Source of the DNA: an uncultured Clostridia bacterium
GTDB lineage: Bacteria; Bacillota; Clostridia; UBA1381
Assembly (NCBI GenBank): GCA_910585795.1
Contig: CAJUFV010000073.1
Coordinates: 1 to 38,798 of the forward strand
Direction of reading: 5' to 3'
Length of the DNA stretch: 38,798 bases
The notes beneath the pieces are model-generated. The model searched no databases, was not told the DNA's origin, and saw nothing but the letters and a program-made list of their open reading frames with translations. Within the stretch, counting starts at the first letter, position 1, and each line of letters begins with the position of its first letter. Of the stretch, positions 1 through 8,762 are shown piece by piece. The translations under genes and the position numbers were made by a program.

Positions 1-21
1 AACTCTGTTTTTTTACTGGAT

Positions 22-40
22 TTTATTGTATAATAAAAAT
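22..40 (+). promoter_or_regulatory. Possible -10 element ahead of zapA
   Basis: A perfect TATAAT lies at 29-34, about 50 bases before the zapA start, in very AT-rich DNA. I see no convincing -35 hexamer at the right distance (6-11 reads TGTTTT). The T-run at 8-14 may be the tail of an upstream terminator cut by the window edge. It is the only promoter-like signal ahead of the zapA-U32 pair. Confidence 0.35.
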
Positions 41-84
41 AAGTAATATTTTTATAGGTAAAAACAGAAACGGAGATGGAAAAA

Positions 85-591
85 ATGTCTGTTAATAGAG
101 TTTCGGTAACAATAAATTCCAGGGGATATACGGTGGTGGCTGAAGAAAGTGTTGAATATATAGAACGTCTGGCAAATCATATCAATGAAAAGGTTGAAAG
201 CGTAATTAAAGGCGGTCAGAATATAATAGGTGAGAGACCTGTCGTGCTTGCCGCGCTGAATATATGTGATGAATATTTTAAAGCTGTTGAGGATAGTAAT
301 TTTTTGAAAGAGGAGCTTGAGCGTCTTAACGAAAAAAATATTATATTGCAGCATACATTAAATGATTTGCATAAAGAGATTAGCGATACAAGCACGGCAC
401 AGATTTCAATTGATGAAACAAATAAGGACGCTTCGGAAAAAAGCGGAGCGCTTAAAGAGGCGCGTGATAAGATAAAAGCTCTGGAAGGACAGATAAAAGG
501 TCTTGAAAATAAAATAAAATCAATGCAAGGGCAGAATTCAGTACGGAATAATAATTCGTCAAATACGCAGAAACAGGGTAAACGAGGATGA
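85..591 (+). CDS. zapA: Cell division protein ZapA
   Basis: ZapA is a small cytoplasmic protein that binds FtsZ and bundles its filaments in the Z-ring. The N-terminal 90 residues have the family pattern: VSVTINSRGYTV, then the EYIERLANHINEK helix, then a helix with LAALNICDEYF. After that comes a long charged coiled coil (residues about 85-160) and a polar tail rich in Asn and Gln. At 168 residues it is longer than the roughly 85-100 of Bacillus ZapA; the extra length is the coiled coil and tail. I chose the ATG at 85 because GGAG at 72-75 is 9 bases upstream, while the in-frame ATG at 76 would overlap that site. The next gene starts at the end of this one, so the two are probably co-transcribed, a pairing often seen in Firmicutes. 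Confidence 0.88.
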   Translation: MSVNRVSVTINSRGYTVVAEESVEYIERLANHINEKVESVIKGGQNIIGERPVVLAALNICDEYFKAVEDSNFLKEELERLNEKNIILQHTLNDLHKEISDTSTAQISIDETNKDASEKSGALKEARDKIKALEGQIKGLENKIKSMQGQNSVRNNNSSNTQKQGKRG

Positions 592-593
592 GT

Positions 594-2672
594 ATGGAGC
601 TTCTATCTCCTGCGGGTAACGCCGCGGCTTTAGGTGCCGCGGTGCAGTCCGGAGCTGACGCGGTATATCTTGGAGGAAGTGAATTTGGGGCTAGACACAG
701 CGCGGAAAACTTTTCGCTTGATGAAATAAAGCGATGGACAGATTATTGTCATCTGTACGGAGTACAGGTGCATGTCACTGTGAATACGCTTGTTAAAGAA
801 AAGGAATTAACTCGTTTGCAGGAATATGTAAAAGGGCTAAGCTTTGCGGGGGTGGATGCCTTGATTATTCAGGATATTGGAGCGGCTGAAATTATAAAAA
901 ATACCATTCCGGATATGACGCTTCACGCAAGCACTCAAATGACAGTTACAAGTCTTGAGGGCGTAAAATATCTGGAGGATATAGGATTTGAGCGTGTTGT
1001 TCTTGCAAGAGAACTTTCGTCTGAAGAAATTGCGTATATTTGCAAAAATACTGACGCCGAAATTGAGGTGTTTGTGCATGGTGCTGTTTGTATGTGCTAT
1101 TCAGGTCAGTGTCTGATGTCAAGTGTTATTGGAGGACGAAGCGGGAACAGAGGAAGATGCGCGCAGCCTTGCCGTCTGCCCTATGAGCTTTTGGAAAATG
1201 GTAAAAATATTAGCAGCGGGTATCTGCTGAGCCCCAAGGACTTGGCTCTTGTGAATGAATTAAAGAGTCTAAATGAAATGGGAGTAACATCGCTGAAAAT
1301 TGAAGGACGGCTAAAGAGAGCGGAATATGTTTCGGCCGTTGTGGGTATATACAGAAAGTATCTGGATACATTAGGAGTCGCTTCCCAAAAAGATATGAAT
1401 GAGCTTCTGGACGCGTTTTCCCGTACAGGCTTCACAGACGGTTATTTTAAAAATAACCTCGGTAAAAATATGATGAGTTATGATATTCCGGGGAATAGCT
1501 CGGAAAATAAATTTTCCGAAGCGGCAAAACAGCGCGCGGCAGACAATGCGAATATAAGAAAAATACCTGTTAATATAGCGGGTGTACTAAAAACGGACTC
1601 ACCTCTGGAAGTAACAATGTATGATGATGATGGTAACTGCGCGTATGCGGTGGGAACATTAAAACCGGAAGCGGCATTGAATAAACCTTTGGACGAAAAA
1701 CGTCTTTGTGAACAGCTTTTAAAGCTTGGAGCAACCCCTTTTAAATGCGGAGAAATATCCGTATCTGTTGACGAGGGGATTATTCTTTCCGTAAAAGAAA
1801 TTAACGCTGTACGAAGAAAGGCATGTGAAGAGCTGATAGCCGCGCGTCAGAAGCGTGAAAATGGACGTGTTACTGACTATGCGATTCCGGTGCGGAAAAG
1901 AAAAAATAATGACGATATTATGCTTACTGCCGAGGTGATGACAGCTGAACAATTTGAGGCGGCAGTAAAAAACGGAATAAAACGTATATACGTATCTGGA
2001 GACATAATAGGACTGTTAAAAAGTGACGGATTGTTTCAAAACGCAGAGAAATATGGCGTAGAAATAGTAACAAAACTTTCAGATATTTTTTGTGTAGAAG
2101 ATGTACAGACAAAATCTGTTATGGTTTCCGCACCGGCGTCGGCGTATAAATATAGAAATAAGGATGTTTACGGAGATTTCAGACTGAATATTTTTAATTC
2201 AGAAACAGCGCGGCATTTTTCGTATATGAAATCTGTTACGGTTTCTCCAGAGCTTAATTTGAGTGAAATACAGGAGCTTTGCGAAAATACATCTTCGCGG
2301 CTGGAGGTTATAGGTTACGGATATCTGACGTTAATGATTATGCGTAATTGTCCTGTGAAATCCAAGGGTAAATGTCAGAAAGGCAAAATGATATATAAGT
2401 TAAGGGACAGAAAAAAACAGGAATTTCAGCTTGTATGCGGTAAGGGATGCAGGGTGCGGCTTCTTAACTCAAAGCCTGTTTATATGGCGGATAAAATCAC
2501 TGATTTAATGGAATTAAAAATAAATAGCATCAGATTGATATTTACTGTTGAAAATTTTTCACAATGTGGTAAAATAATAGATATATACAGGCGTGCGCTT
2601 GATGGTGAAAGTGTTGATTCAATGCCGGACAATTCGTATACAAGAGGGCATTTTTACAGAGGCGTGCTGTAA
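594..2672 (+). CDS. U32 family peptidase-like protein (RlhA/YdcP type)
   Basis: This is a 692-residue member of the U32 'peptidase' family. The N-terminal domain opens with MELLSPAGN and GADAVYLGG, typical of the TIM-barrel core. The U32 signature is at about residues 160-200, with HGAVCMCYSGQC followed by GRSGNRGRCAQPCR, carrying the conserved cysteines. A long C-terminal extension has more paired cysteines (RNCPVKSKGKCQKG and CGKGCR). Relatives with this long architecture are linked to tRNA or 23S rRNA hydroxylation (TrhP, RlhA) rather than proteolysis, so an RNA-modifying, cysteine-ligand enzyme is the better guess; the substrate is not clear from sequence. GAGG at 584-587 favours the ATG at 594 (spacing 6) over the ATG at 588, which overlaps the zapA stop. 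Confidence 0.85.
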   Translation: MELLSPAGNAAALGAAVQSGADAVYLGGSEFGARHSAENFSLDEIKRWTDYCHLYGVQVHVTVNTLVKEKELTRLQEYVKGLSFAGVDALIIQDIGAAEIIKNTIPDMTLHASTQMTVTSLEGVKYLEDIGFERVVLARELSSEEIAYICKNTDAEIEVFVHGAVCMCYSGQCLMSSVIGGRSGNRGRCAQPCRLPYELLENGKNISSGYLLSPKDLALVNELKSLNEMGVTSLKIEGRLKRAEYVSAVVGIYRKYLDTLGVASQKDMNELLDAFSRTGFTDGYFKNNLGKNMMSYDIPGNSSENKFSEAAKQRAADNANIRKIPVNIAGVLKTDSPLEVTMYDDDGNCAYAVGTLKPEAALNKPLDEKRLCEQLLKLGATPFKCGEISVSVDEGIILSVKEINAVRRKACEELIAARQKRENGRVTDYAIPVRKRKNNDDIMLTAEVMTAEQFEAAVKNGIKRIYVSGDIIGLLKSDGLFQNAEKYGVEIVTKLSDIFCVEDVQTKSVMVSAPASAYKYRNKDVYGDFRLNIFNSETARHFSYMKSVTVSPELNLSEIQELCENTSSRLEVIGYGYLTLMIMRNCPVKSKGKCQKGKMIYKLRDRKKQEFQLVCGKGCRVRLLNSKPVYMADKITDLMELKINSIRLIFTVENFSQCGKIIDIYRRALDGESVDSMPDNSYTRGHFYRGVL

Positions 2673-2682
2673 AACAGACGGT

Positions 2683-2702
2683 ATGTCTTTTCAGACATTT
2701 TT
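2683..2702 (+). terminator. Weak hairpin with T-run after the U32 gene
   Basis: ATGTCT (2683-2688) and AGACAT (2693-2698) form a 6-bp stem with a 4-base loop, followed by TTTT. The stem is short and AT-rich, so at most it is a leaky terminator between the U32 gene and maf. Confidence 0.3.
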
Positions 2703-2727
2703 GTGAAAGGATTTAATTATTACAAAT

Positions 2728-3318
2728 ATGATGGAATTTATACTTGCGTCCGCGTCGCCGCGGAGAAAAGAACTTCTTGAAGTGATGGGACTTGATTTTA
2801 ATGTTGTAGTTTCAGCAGCTGATGAGGATAGTATCTTAAAGGATATACCTGTAGGACTGTATGTACAGGAGCTTGCTCTGTTAAAAGCGGGAGATGTGGC
2901 AAAAAAACTGCTGCGCCGTAAAAACTCAATTATAATTTCCGCGGATACGGTAGTTACACTTGACGGAAAAATACTTGGTAAGCCTAAAGATGAAAAATCA
3001 GCTTATGAAATGCTGAAAAATCTTTCGGGGCGCGGGCATGAGGTATATACAGGATACTGCGTAATGCGTATAGCTGACGGAAAAGTAGTGTGTAACAGTG
3101 TAAAAACAAGGGTACACTTTAAAGAGCTGGATGATGAGAAAATTAATTCATATATAAGCTCCGGCGAACCAATGGATAAGGCTGGAGCATATGGAATACA
3201 GGGAAAAGGAGCACTGCTTATAAGCAGGATAGACGGCGATTATTTCAATGTGGTAGGTCTGCCGGTAAGCGCGCTTGCGGATACGCTCGAAAGAGAATTT
3301 GAGATTAATGTTTTATAA
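2728..3318 (+). CDS. maf: Maf-like nucleoside triphosphate pyrophosphatase
   Basis: Maf proteins hydrolyse non-canonical or excess NTPs (dTTP/UTP type) to NMP plus pyrophosphate and were first described as septum inhibitors. The protein has the full family layout in 196 residues (usual length about 190-200): ILASASPRRKELL at the N-terminus, ISADTVV with the metal-binding Asp near residue 73, GKPKDEKSAYEML, and the late motif KAGAYGIQGKGA. It sits 12 bases before mreB, the same maf-mreBCD order as in Bacillus. The start is uncertain: the nearest good Shine-Dalgarno (AAAGG, 2706-2710) is about 17 bases from the ATG at 2728, which is long; the Met at 2731 is an alternative, and an ATT at 2716 would be better spaced but rare. 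Confidence 0.93.
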   Translation: MMEFILASASPRRKELLEVMGLDFNVVVSAADEDSILKDIPVGLYVQELALLKAGDVAKKLLRRKNSIIISADTVVTLDGKILGKPKDEKSAYEMLKNLSGRGHEVYTGYCVMRIADGKVVCNSVKTRVHFKELDDEKINSYISSGEPMDKAGAYGIQGKGALLISRIDGDYFNVVGLPVSALADTLEREFEINVL

Positions 3319-3330
3319 AGGAGAAGAACG

Positions 3331-4335
3331 ATGGGGATTTTTGCGAAGGATATAGGAATTGACCTTGGAACAGCAAACACTCTTGTATATGCGAGAGGGA
3401 AGGGGATAGTTGTACGTGAACCCTCAGTAGTTGCGATAGATAAATATGAAGGAAAGGTTCTTGCGGTTGGAAATGCCGCTAATGATATGATAGGAAGAAC
3501 TCCTGAAAATATCGTCGCGGTACGTCCGATGAAGGATGGTGTTATTGCTGATTTCGACATAACACAGGCTATGATACGTTCCTTTATCAAGGAAGCGAAT
3601 GTAAGCAAGGTATTCAAACCCAGAGTTGTTGTCTGTATTCCTTCAGGGATTACTGAGGTTGAAAGAAGAGCCGTTGAGGAAGCGGTTATTCAGGCGGGAG
3701 CAAAGGCGGCGGCACTTGTTGAGGAGCCTATGGCGGCGGCGTTGGGAGCTGGACTGCCGGTTAATGAAGCCACAGGGAATATGATTGTTGATATAGGAGG
3801 CGGCACAACTGAGGTGGCGGTTATTTCTCTGGGCGGTATTGTGGCGTCAAGGTCAATACGTATTGCCGGTAATGCTCTGGATAGCGCTATAATTAATTAT
3901 TTAAAAAAAGAGCATCAGATTAATATTGGAGATAAGATGGCCGAGGAAATAAAGCTTTCAATTGCTTCCGCGTATGAGGATGATGAGGAGGCGGTGTATG
4001 AGGTGCGCGGACGTGATGTGTCCACGGGATTGCCTAAGACGGCGCAGATAAAGGAAAGTGAAATAAGAGAAGCGATAAGCGAAAATGTGGACGAGATGAT
4101 TGAGGCAATAAAACTTACGCTTGAAAATACGCCTCCTGAGCTGGCAGCGGATATAATGGAAAGAGGAATAACGCTTACTGGCGGCGGAGCGCTGATAAAA
4201 GGTTTGGATAAGCTTATTACGGAGGTTACAAAAATACCAACGCATGTTGCGGAATATCCTCTGGACTGTGTAGTTATCGGAACTGGCAAGGCGCTTGAGA
4301 ATATTAAGGAACTTATTGAAAGCTCAAAGCAGTAG
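3331..4335 (+). CDS. mreB: Rod shape-determining protein MreB
   Basis: MreB is the bacterial actin that organises lateral wall synthesis beneath the membrane. The 334 residues match the usual size. Actin-fold ATP-binding signatures are clear: phosphate 1 loop GIDLGTANTLVY (residues 8-19), phosphate 2 loop VDIGGGTTEVAVISLGG in the middle, and adenosine loop TGGGALIKGLDKLI near the C-terminus. It starts with ATG after AGGAG at 3319-3323 and leads the mreB-mreC-mreD-mrdA series. A second paralogue (mbl, 28.2 kb) is in the same window. This copy is called MreB because of its position beside mreC and mreD. Confidence 0.97.
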   Translation: MGIFAKDIGIDLGTANTLVYARGKGIVVREPSVVAIDKYEGKVLAVGNAANDMIGRTPENIVAVRPMKDGVIADFDITQAMIRSFIKEANVSKVFKPRVVVCIPSGITEVERRAVEEAVIQAGAKAAALVEEPMAAALGAGLPVNEATGNMIVDIGGGTTEVAVISLGGIVASRSIRIAGNALDSAIINYLKKEHQINIGDKMAEEIKLSIASAYEDDEEAVYEVRGRDVSTGLPKTAQIKESEIREAISENVDEMIEAIKLTLENTPPELAADIMERGITLTGGGALIKGLDKLITEVTKIPTHVAEYPLDCVVIGTGKALENIKELIESSKQ

Positions 4336-4390
4336 TTTTATCTGCTTTTATAGCGGGTTTTGGTAAAAGATATTTTTGAAGGGGAATAAA

Positions 4391-5215
4391 ATGTCATCAT
4401 TTTTCAGAAAAAAAAGCGTACAGATTGCGGCGGTTGTAACCGCTGTTGTAGTATTGATTGCCGCTGTCGCTCATTTTGGCGGCGCGAATCCGGTTTCAGT
4501 AACGATGCGTACCGTATTCTCTCCGTTTCAGAATGGAGTCGCATATATTGTCAATAAAATAAAAGGCACAACTGATTTTATACGTGAAATGAAGAGTTAC
4601 AAGGATGAAAACGAACGTCTTGTAGCTCAAGTGAATGAACTGAAAAAACAGAATAGGGATATAACAAATTATCGTGAAGAAAATGAACGCTTAAAGGAAA
4701 TGCTTGATTTAAAGGAAAATTTGAGCGGCTATTCAACTGTGTCAGCGTCTGTTATTGCGTATTCTTCGGGATACAGATATGATGAGCTTCAGATAAGCAA
4801 AGGCTCTCTTGCTGGAGTCGCAGCAGGCAATGCTGTTATTACTCCTGACGGAGTTGTTGGTAAGGTTACGGAAACGGGACCTACATGGTCTGTGGTTTCT
4901 ACGATATTAAATCCGGACAACGCAATGGGAGTGAAGGTATCAAGAACGGGTGACGTTGCCGTTGTTGAGGGTGATGACGAGCTTTACGGCGATAATCATT
5001 GTAAAATGACATTTATAGATAAGGGCTCAAATCTGATTGTAGGAGACCTGCTTGAAACATCTGGTTCAGGCGGAATATATCCGCCAGGGCTATCGGTGGG
5101 AGCTATCCGTGAGGTTAATTCAGACGCAATGGGTAATTTGAATTATGCGACTATTGAGCCGTTGGTGGATTTTGACAAGCTGTATGAGGTACTTGTTATT
5201 AACGGCACATATTAA
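4391..5215 (+). CDS. mreC: Rod shape-determining protein MreC
   Basis: MreC is a bitopic membrane protein that links MreB to the extracytoplasmic wall synthases and activates PBP2. From the chosen start it has 274 residues: a basic N-terminus, one membrane segment (about residues 10-28), a coiled coil (about 60-100, rich in Glu, Lys and Leu), then the beta-rich extracellular domain with the typical GLAGV-like stretch AGVAAGNAVITPDGVVGKV and the late GGIYPPGLSVG. The ATG at 4391 was chosen because GGGG at 4381-4384 is 6 bases upstream; an upstream in-frame TTG (4376) would place the ribosome site inside the gene. mreD follows after 17 bases. Confidence 0.95.
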   Translation: MSSFFRKKSVQIAAVVTAVVVLIAAVAHFGGANPVSVTMRTVFSPFQNGVAYIVNKIKGTTDFIREMKSYKDENERLVAQVNELKKQNRDITNYREENERLKEMLDLKENLSGYSTVSASVIAYSSGYRYDELQISKGSLAGVAAGNAVITPDGVVGKVTETGPTWSVVSTILNPDNAMGVKVSRTGDVAVVEGDDELYGDNHCKMTFIDKGSNLIVGDLLETSGSGGIYPPGLSVGAIREVNSDAMGNLNYATIEPLVDFDKLYEVLVINGTY

Positions 5216-5232
5216 GATTTAGGAGATAGAAA

Positions 5233-5730
5233 TTGAGAAACTTTAAAATATTTCTCTGGATATTCATTGTCTTTATTATCCAGACGGTTATACTTGCGCG
5301 TGTGCATATATTGGGAGCGGTTCCATCGCTGATTATGGCATATATGATATGTGTGGTAATGCTTGAAAATGAATTTATAAATGCTGTTACGATAAGTATA
5401 ATATGTGCCGGAGCAGCGGGAGCGTTGTGCGGAAGAGAATTTGTAATAACAGTGCTCTCCTATGTATACAGCGCGGTAATTGTGTTTGCGTTGAGAAAAA
5501 AACCGCTTTATATCGGAAATGCTCCAAAGGCGCTTTTGTGGACTTTTATAGCTTCGGCGGCTATGGAAATAGTGTTTTTTGCCGCGGGACATTTAAGTAT
5601 AAATACACATATGCTGTTGTATAACGCTTTGCCGACAGCAGTATTTAATACAGTGCTTGCCGCGCTGGTATATCCGGTTTTGAAGGCGGTTATGTATAAG
5701 GAAAAGAAGAAAAAGCTGTTGATTATTTAA
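5233..5730 (+). CDS. mreD: Rod shape-determining protein MreD
   Basis: This is a 165-residue, strongly hydrophobic protein with about five membrane segments, matching the usual size and position of MreD between mreC and PBP2. MreD is a polytopic membrane partner in the elongasome; its sequence is poorly conserved, so the call leans on context as well as composition. It begins with TTG at 5233, seven bases after AGGAG (5221-5225), and there is no better ATG. A Lys-rich tail (KEKKKKLL) ends the protein on the cytoplasmic side. Confidence 0.85.
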   Translation: MRNFKIFLWIFIVFIIQTVILARVHILGAVPSLIMAYMICVVMLENEFINAVTISIICAGAAGALCGREFVITVLSYVYSAVIVFALRKKPLYIGNAPKALLWTFIASAAMEIVFFAAGHLSINTHMLLYNALPTAVFNTVLAALVYPVLKAVMYKEKKKKLLII

Positions 5731-5743
5731 GGAGAAGGTATAA

Positions 5744-7843
5744 ATGCCAAACAGTAAAGCAAGATTTATTATATTAAAAATACTGCTCGTGATACTGGCG
5801 GCTGCTATCGCGTGGCGGCTTTTTGATTTGCAGATTTTGAAGGGCGAGCAATATAATGAGATTGCTAATGACAGACTGACAACAAATATTGTGGAAAAGG
5901 CTCCGCGCGGAGAAATACTTGACCGTTACGGCACGCGACTTGTGTCAAATAAGGTGGGGTATTCTGTTGTTATGCAAAAGACAGATATGAAGGATGAGGA
6001 GTTTAATGACGTTATAAAAAAGCTGATAGATGTGCTTTATGCGAATCAGTGTGAATTTTATGATGAACTGCCGATAACGTTTGCTCCGTATGTTTTTCAG
6101 TTTGAGGATGAAAATGAGGACGGCAGCGTGGAGGATGAACGGAACGCGTGGTTTGCAAGCTATGACGATTTTGATATAAATGAAAATATGACCGCTGACG
6201 AGGTGATGCGTGTATTAAAAACGCGTTATAAGATTAGCGATATTTACAGCGAGGATGAGCAAAGACGCATTATTGCAATACGTTCTGCCGCTGAAATAGG
6301 AGGACTGTCACAGACTACGTTGTTTACTGTCGCGGAAGATATAAGCGTGGCGGCAGTGACAGAAATCAAAGAGCGTCAGAATGAGTTCAGGGGAATTGCT
6401 GTTATAAATGATTATATACGTCAGTATGACCAGCCCGGACTTGCGACCCATATTGTCGGCAGGATTGGCAAAATCAGTCCTTCAGAATATGAGGAAAAGA
6501 AGAATCTTGGATATGGCTATAATGATATTATAGGCAAACAGGGGATTGAACAATGGGCTGAGGAATATCTTCGCGGAACAGACGGAACAACAGGAACAAC
6601 AAAATCGGTAAATGGTAAGGAAATAACAGTATTAAATGATACTGAGCCAGTTCCGGGTAATTATCTTATTCTTACTATTGACGGAGACTTGCAGCGTGTC
6701 GCGGAAGAATCGCTAGCGAAAAATATAGAGCGTATTCGTAATTCCAGCGGCGTTAAGCCAAAGGACGGAGCGGACTGTAATGCCGGCGCGGCAGTTGTGA
6801 TTGATATAAAAACAGGTGACGCGCTGGCAATGGCATCGTGTCCTACCTATGATATGTCAAAATTTGATGAGGATTATAGTAATCTGCTTGCTAATGAAGC
6901 AAAACCCATGTGGAACAGAGCTGTGGCGGGTACCTACAGTCCGGGTTCGACCTTTAAGCCGCTGACAGCGATAGCTGCGCTTCAGTCAGGTAATCTTGGA
7001 TTGAATGAAATTATAGAAGATAAGGGTGTATATAAATTTTATGAGGGATATCAGCCTACCTGCTGGATATGGAATGAGTATAAAATGACTCACGGCAAGC
7101 AGAATGTAAGCGCGGCTCTTGAAAATTCATGTAACTTTTTCTTTTATGAGGTGGGAAGACGTATGGGCATTGACGAGCTTGGAAAATATGCTTCAATGTT
7201 CGGCTTGGGAGTGTCTACAGGAGTAGAGCTTAATGAAGAAACAGCGGGACATATGGCCAGTCCCGAATATAAAAAACAGGTTGTTCAGAATGTCACTAGT
7301 CAGGACTGGTACGGTGGTGATACGCTTCAGGCGGCGATTGGACAGTCATATAGCTTATTTACGCCTGTACAGCTGGCAAATTATGCCGCAACTATTGCTA
7401 ACGGCGGAACGCGGTATAAGGTTAATCTCATAAAAAGTGTACGTTCTTCAGTTGACGGAAGTATTGTAAGAGAATTTGAGCCTGAGGTTATGGAAAATAT
7501 TAATATGGACAATGATATTCTGAATGCAGTTAAGCAGGGAATGAAGAAGGTTGCTGATGAAGGAAGCGCCAGCGAGGTGTTCTCAAATTATGGTGTTCAG
7601 GTGGGAGGAAAGACAGGTACCGCTCAGCTTGGAGACGGTTCAAATAACGCTGTGTTTATAGCGTACGCGCCGTTTGATGACCCGCAGATAGCGGTATCGG
7701 TTGTTCTGGAGCATGGTGTACGCGGAACAAATGCCGCGCAGGTTGCGAAGGATATTTTTGATGAGTATTTTAAGCTTTTATCGGAACAATCGCCACAGCC
7801 TTCTGCAGAGGCGCGGCAGAACACAGGCGGATTATTGAGATGA
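5744..7843 (+). CDS. mrdA: Penicillin-binding protein 2 (elongation transpeptidase)
   Basis: This is a class B PBP of 699 residues, the DD-transpeptidase that crosslinks peptidoglycan during elongation. It has a single N-terminal membrane anchor (about residues 9-28), a pedestal domain beginning with the family motif APRGEILDRYG (about 54-64), a linker, and a C-terminal transpeptidase domain. All three catalytic motifs are intact: STFK with nucleophile Ser402 and Lys405, SCN at 462-464, and KTG at 623-625. An acidic stretch around residues 120-145 (EDENEDGSVEDERNAW) looks like a lineage-specific insertion in the pedestal. It follows mreD by 13 bases with AAGGAG as ribosome site. The usual partner glycosyltransferase RodA is not encoded nearby. 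Confidence 0.95.
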   Translation: MPNSKARFIILKILLVILAAAIAWRLFDLQILKGEQYNEIANDRLTTNIVEKAPRGEILDRYGTRLVSNKVGYSVVMQKTDMKDEEFNDVIKKLIDVLYANQCEFYDELPITFAPYVFQFEDENEDGSVEDERNAWFASYDDFDINENMTADEVMRVLKTRYKISDIYSEDEQRRIIAIRSAAEIGGLSQTTLFTVAEDISVAAVTEIKERQNEFRGIAVINDYIRQYDQPGLATHIVGRIGKISPSEYEEKKNLGYGYNDIIGKQGIEQWAEEYLRGTDGTTGTTKSVNGKEITVLNDTEPVPGNYLILTIDGDLQRVAEESLAKNIERIRNSSGVKPKDGADCNAGAAVVIDIKTGDALAMASCPTYDMSKFDEDYSNLLANEAKPMWNRAVAGTYSPGSTFKPLTAIAALQSGNLGLNEIIEDKGVYKFYEGYQPTCWIWNEYKMTHGKQNVSAALENSCNFFFYEVGRRMGIDELGKYASMFGLGVSTGVELNEETAGHMASPEYKKQVVQNVTSQDWYGGDTLQAAIGQSYSLFTPVQLANYAATIANGGTRYKVNLIKSVRSSVDGSIVREFEPEVMENINMDNDILNAVKQGMKKVADEGSASEVFSNYGVQVGGKTGTAQLGDGSNNAVFIAYAPFDDPQIAVSVVLEHGVRGTNAAQVAKDIFDEYFKLLSEQSPQPSAEARQNTGGLLR

Positions 7844-7864
7844 TTTTAGAAAGAGGTGAATATA

Positions 7865-8599
7865 TTGGAAAAGGAATTAATAAAGCTGAAAGGAACCATT
7901 GACGGTGTAAAGATTTATCTTGACAGCGTGGGAGGAATTTCCGATATAATTACCTCTCTGTATGAAAAGCTGCGTCAATTTCGAAAGTTTTTTGGTGACG
8001 GACACTGTAACATTTATTTTGTGGGCAGGGAGCTTACTGCAAGTGATAAAATGCGGCTTGAGGCTGTGGTTTCGGCTATGCTGCCGGAAAGTACTGTGAA
8101 CTATGGTGAACGTAAAAAACTTCGTGAGGAGAAATATATTGAGCAGACTCTCGAGCTTCCTCAGAATTTAAGCGAGGAGCCGGATGAAAAAGCGGATGAC
8201 GATAGAGAAAAGTCTTTTCGTGAAATTAAGGAGGTTGTTACAACTAACTTTAAGAGCAGCCGCGCGCGATTTTATGAGGGGATTGTGAAAAGCGGCAAAA
8301 CGGTTGAATCCGACGGACATCTTATACTTGTAGGCGATGTCGAAGAAGGCGGAAAAATAACTGCTGTAGGAAACGTTGTTATTATGGGAAAGCTTGAAGG
8401 AAGCGTAGAAGCCGGATGTATGGGAAACGATAACGCTTATGTGATAGCTATGAAATTTGCTCCGGCAGAGGTCAGAATATCCAAAGCGCAAAGAAAATAT
8501 ACTGACGGAGATTCTTTTGATACGTATTCTCCTGTTAAAGCTTATATGCTGGACGGTATGATTTATACAGAGAAATTTGATGTATTTTCTGATATATAA
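7865..8599 (+). CDS. minC: Septum site-determining protein MinC
   Basis: MinC inhibits FtsZ assembly away from midcell when recruited to the membrane by MinD. The protein has 244 residues: an N-terminal FtsZ-interacting domain (about 1-100), a charged linker (PDEKADDDREKSF), and the C-terminal beta-helix, with the hallmark SDGHLILVGDVEEGGKI, VGNVVIMGKLEGSVEAG and a late AMKFAPAEVRIS. I chose TTG at 7865 because AGAGGTG (7852-7858) is 6 bases upstream; the GTG at 7856 lies inside that site. It is 21 bases from the PBP2 stop and probably reads through from the mre genes. minD follows after a 163-base gap with its own promoter, so minC and minD can be expressed separately. Confidence 0.9.
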   Translation: MEKELIKLKGTIDGVKIYLDSVGGISDIITSLYEKLRQFRKFFGDGHCNIYFVGRELTASDKMRLEAVVSAMLPESTVNYGERKKLREEKYIEQTLELPQNLSEEPDEKADDDREKSFREIKEVVTTNFKSSRARFYEGIVKSGKTVESDGHLILVGDVEEGGKITAVGNVVIMGKLEGSVEAGCMGNDNAYVIAMKFAPAEVRISKAQRKYTDGDSFDTYSPVKAYMLDGMIYTEKFDVFSDI

Positions 8600-8671
8600 T
8601 TTAATATACCTATTTCTCACAATATTATATTGAATAGTATAGAAAATTTTGTATACATTTTCATAAAAAGA

Positions 8672-8700
8672 TGGACAAACGGAAAAATATGTGTTACAAT
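8672..8700 (+). promoter_or_regulatory. Sigma-A-type promoter for minD-mgsA
   Basis: TGGACA (8672-8677), 17-base spacer, TACAAT (8695-8700): five of six matches to each consensus hexamer at ideal spacing. Transcription would start near 8707, giving a leader of about 55 bases before minD. Confidence 0.6.
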
Positions 8701-8762
8701 ATAACAGGAATGTTTTTTGGACGCTTACACTGCGCAAAGATATACTGAAAGGATTTTCTGTA

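Noticed and set aside
3915..4289. Long antisense frame within mreB, and similar ones in other genes
   Set aside because: These frames mirror well-conserved genes, lack ribosome sites and have low-complexity Ser/Ile-rich translations.
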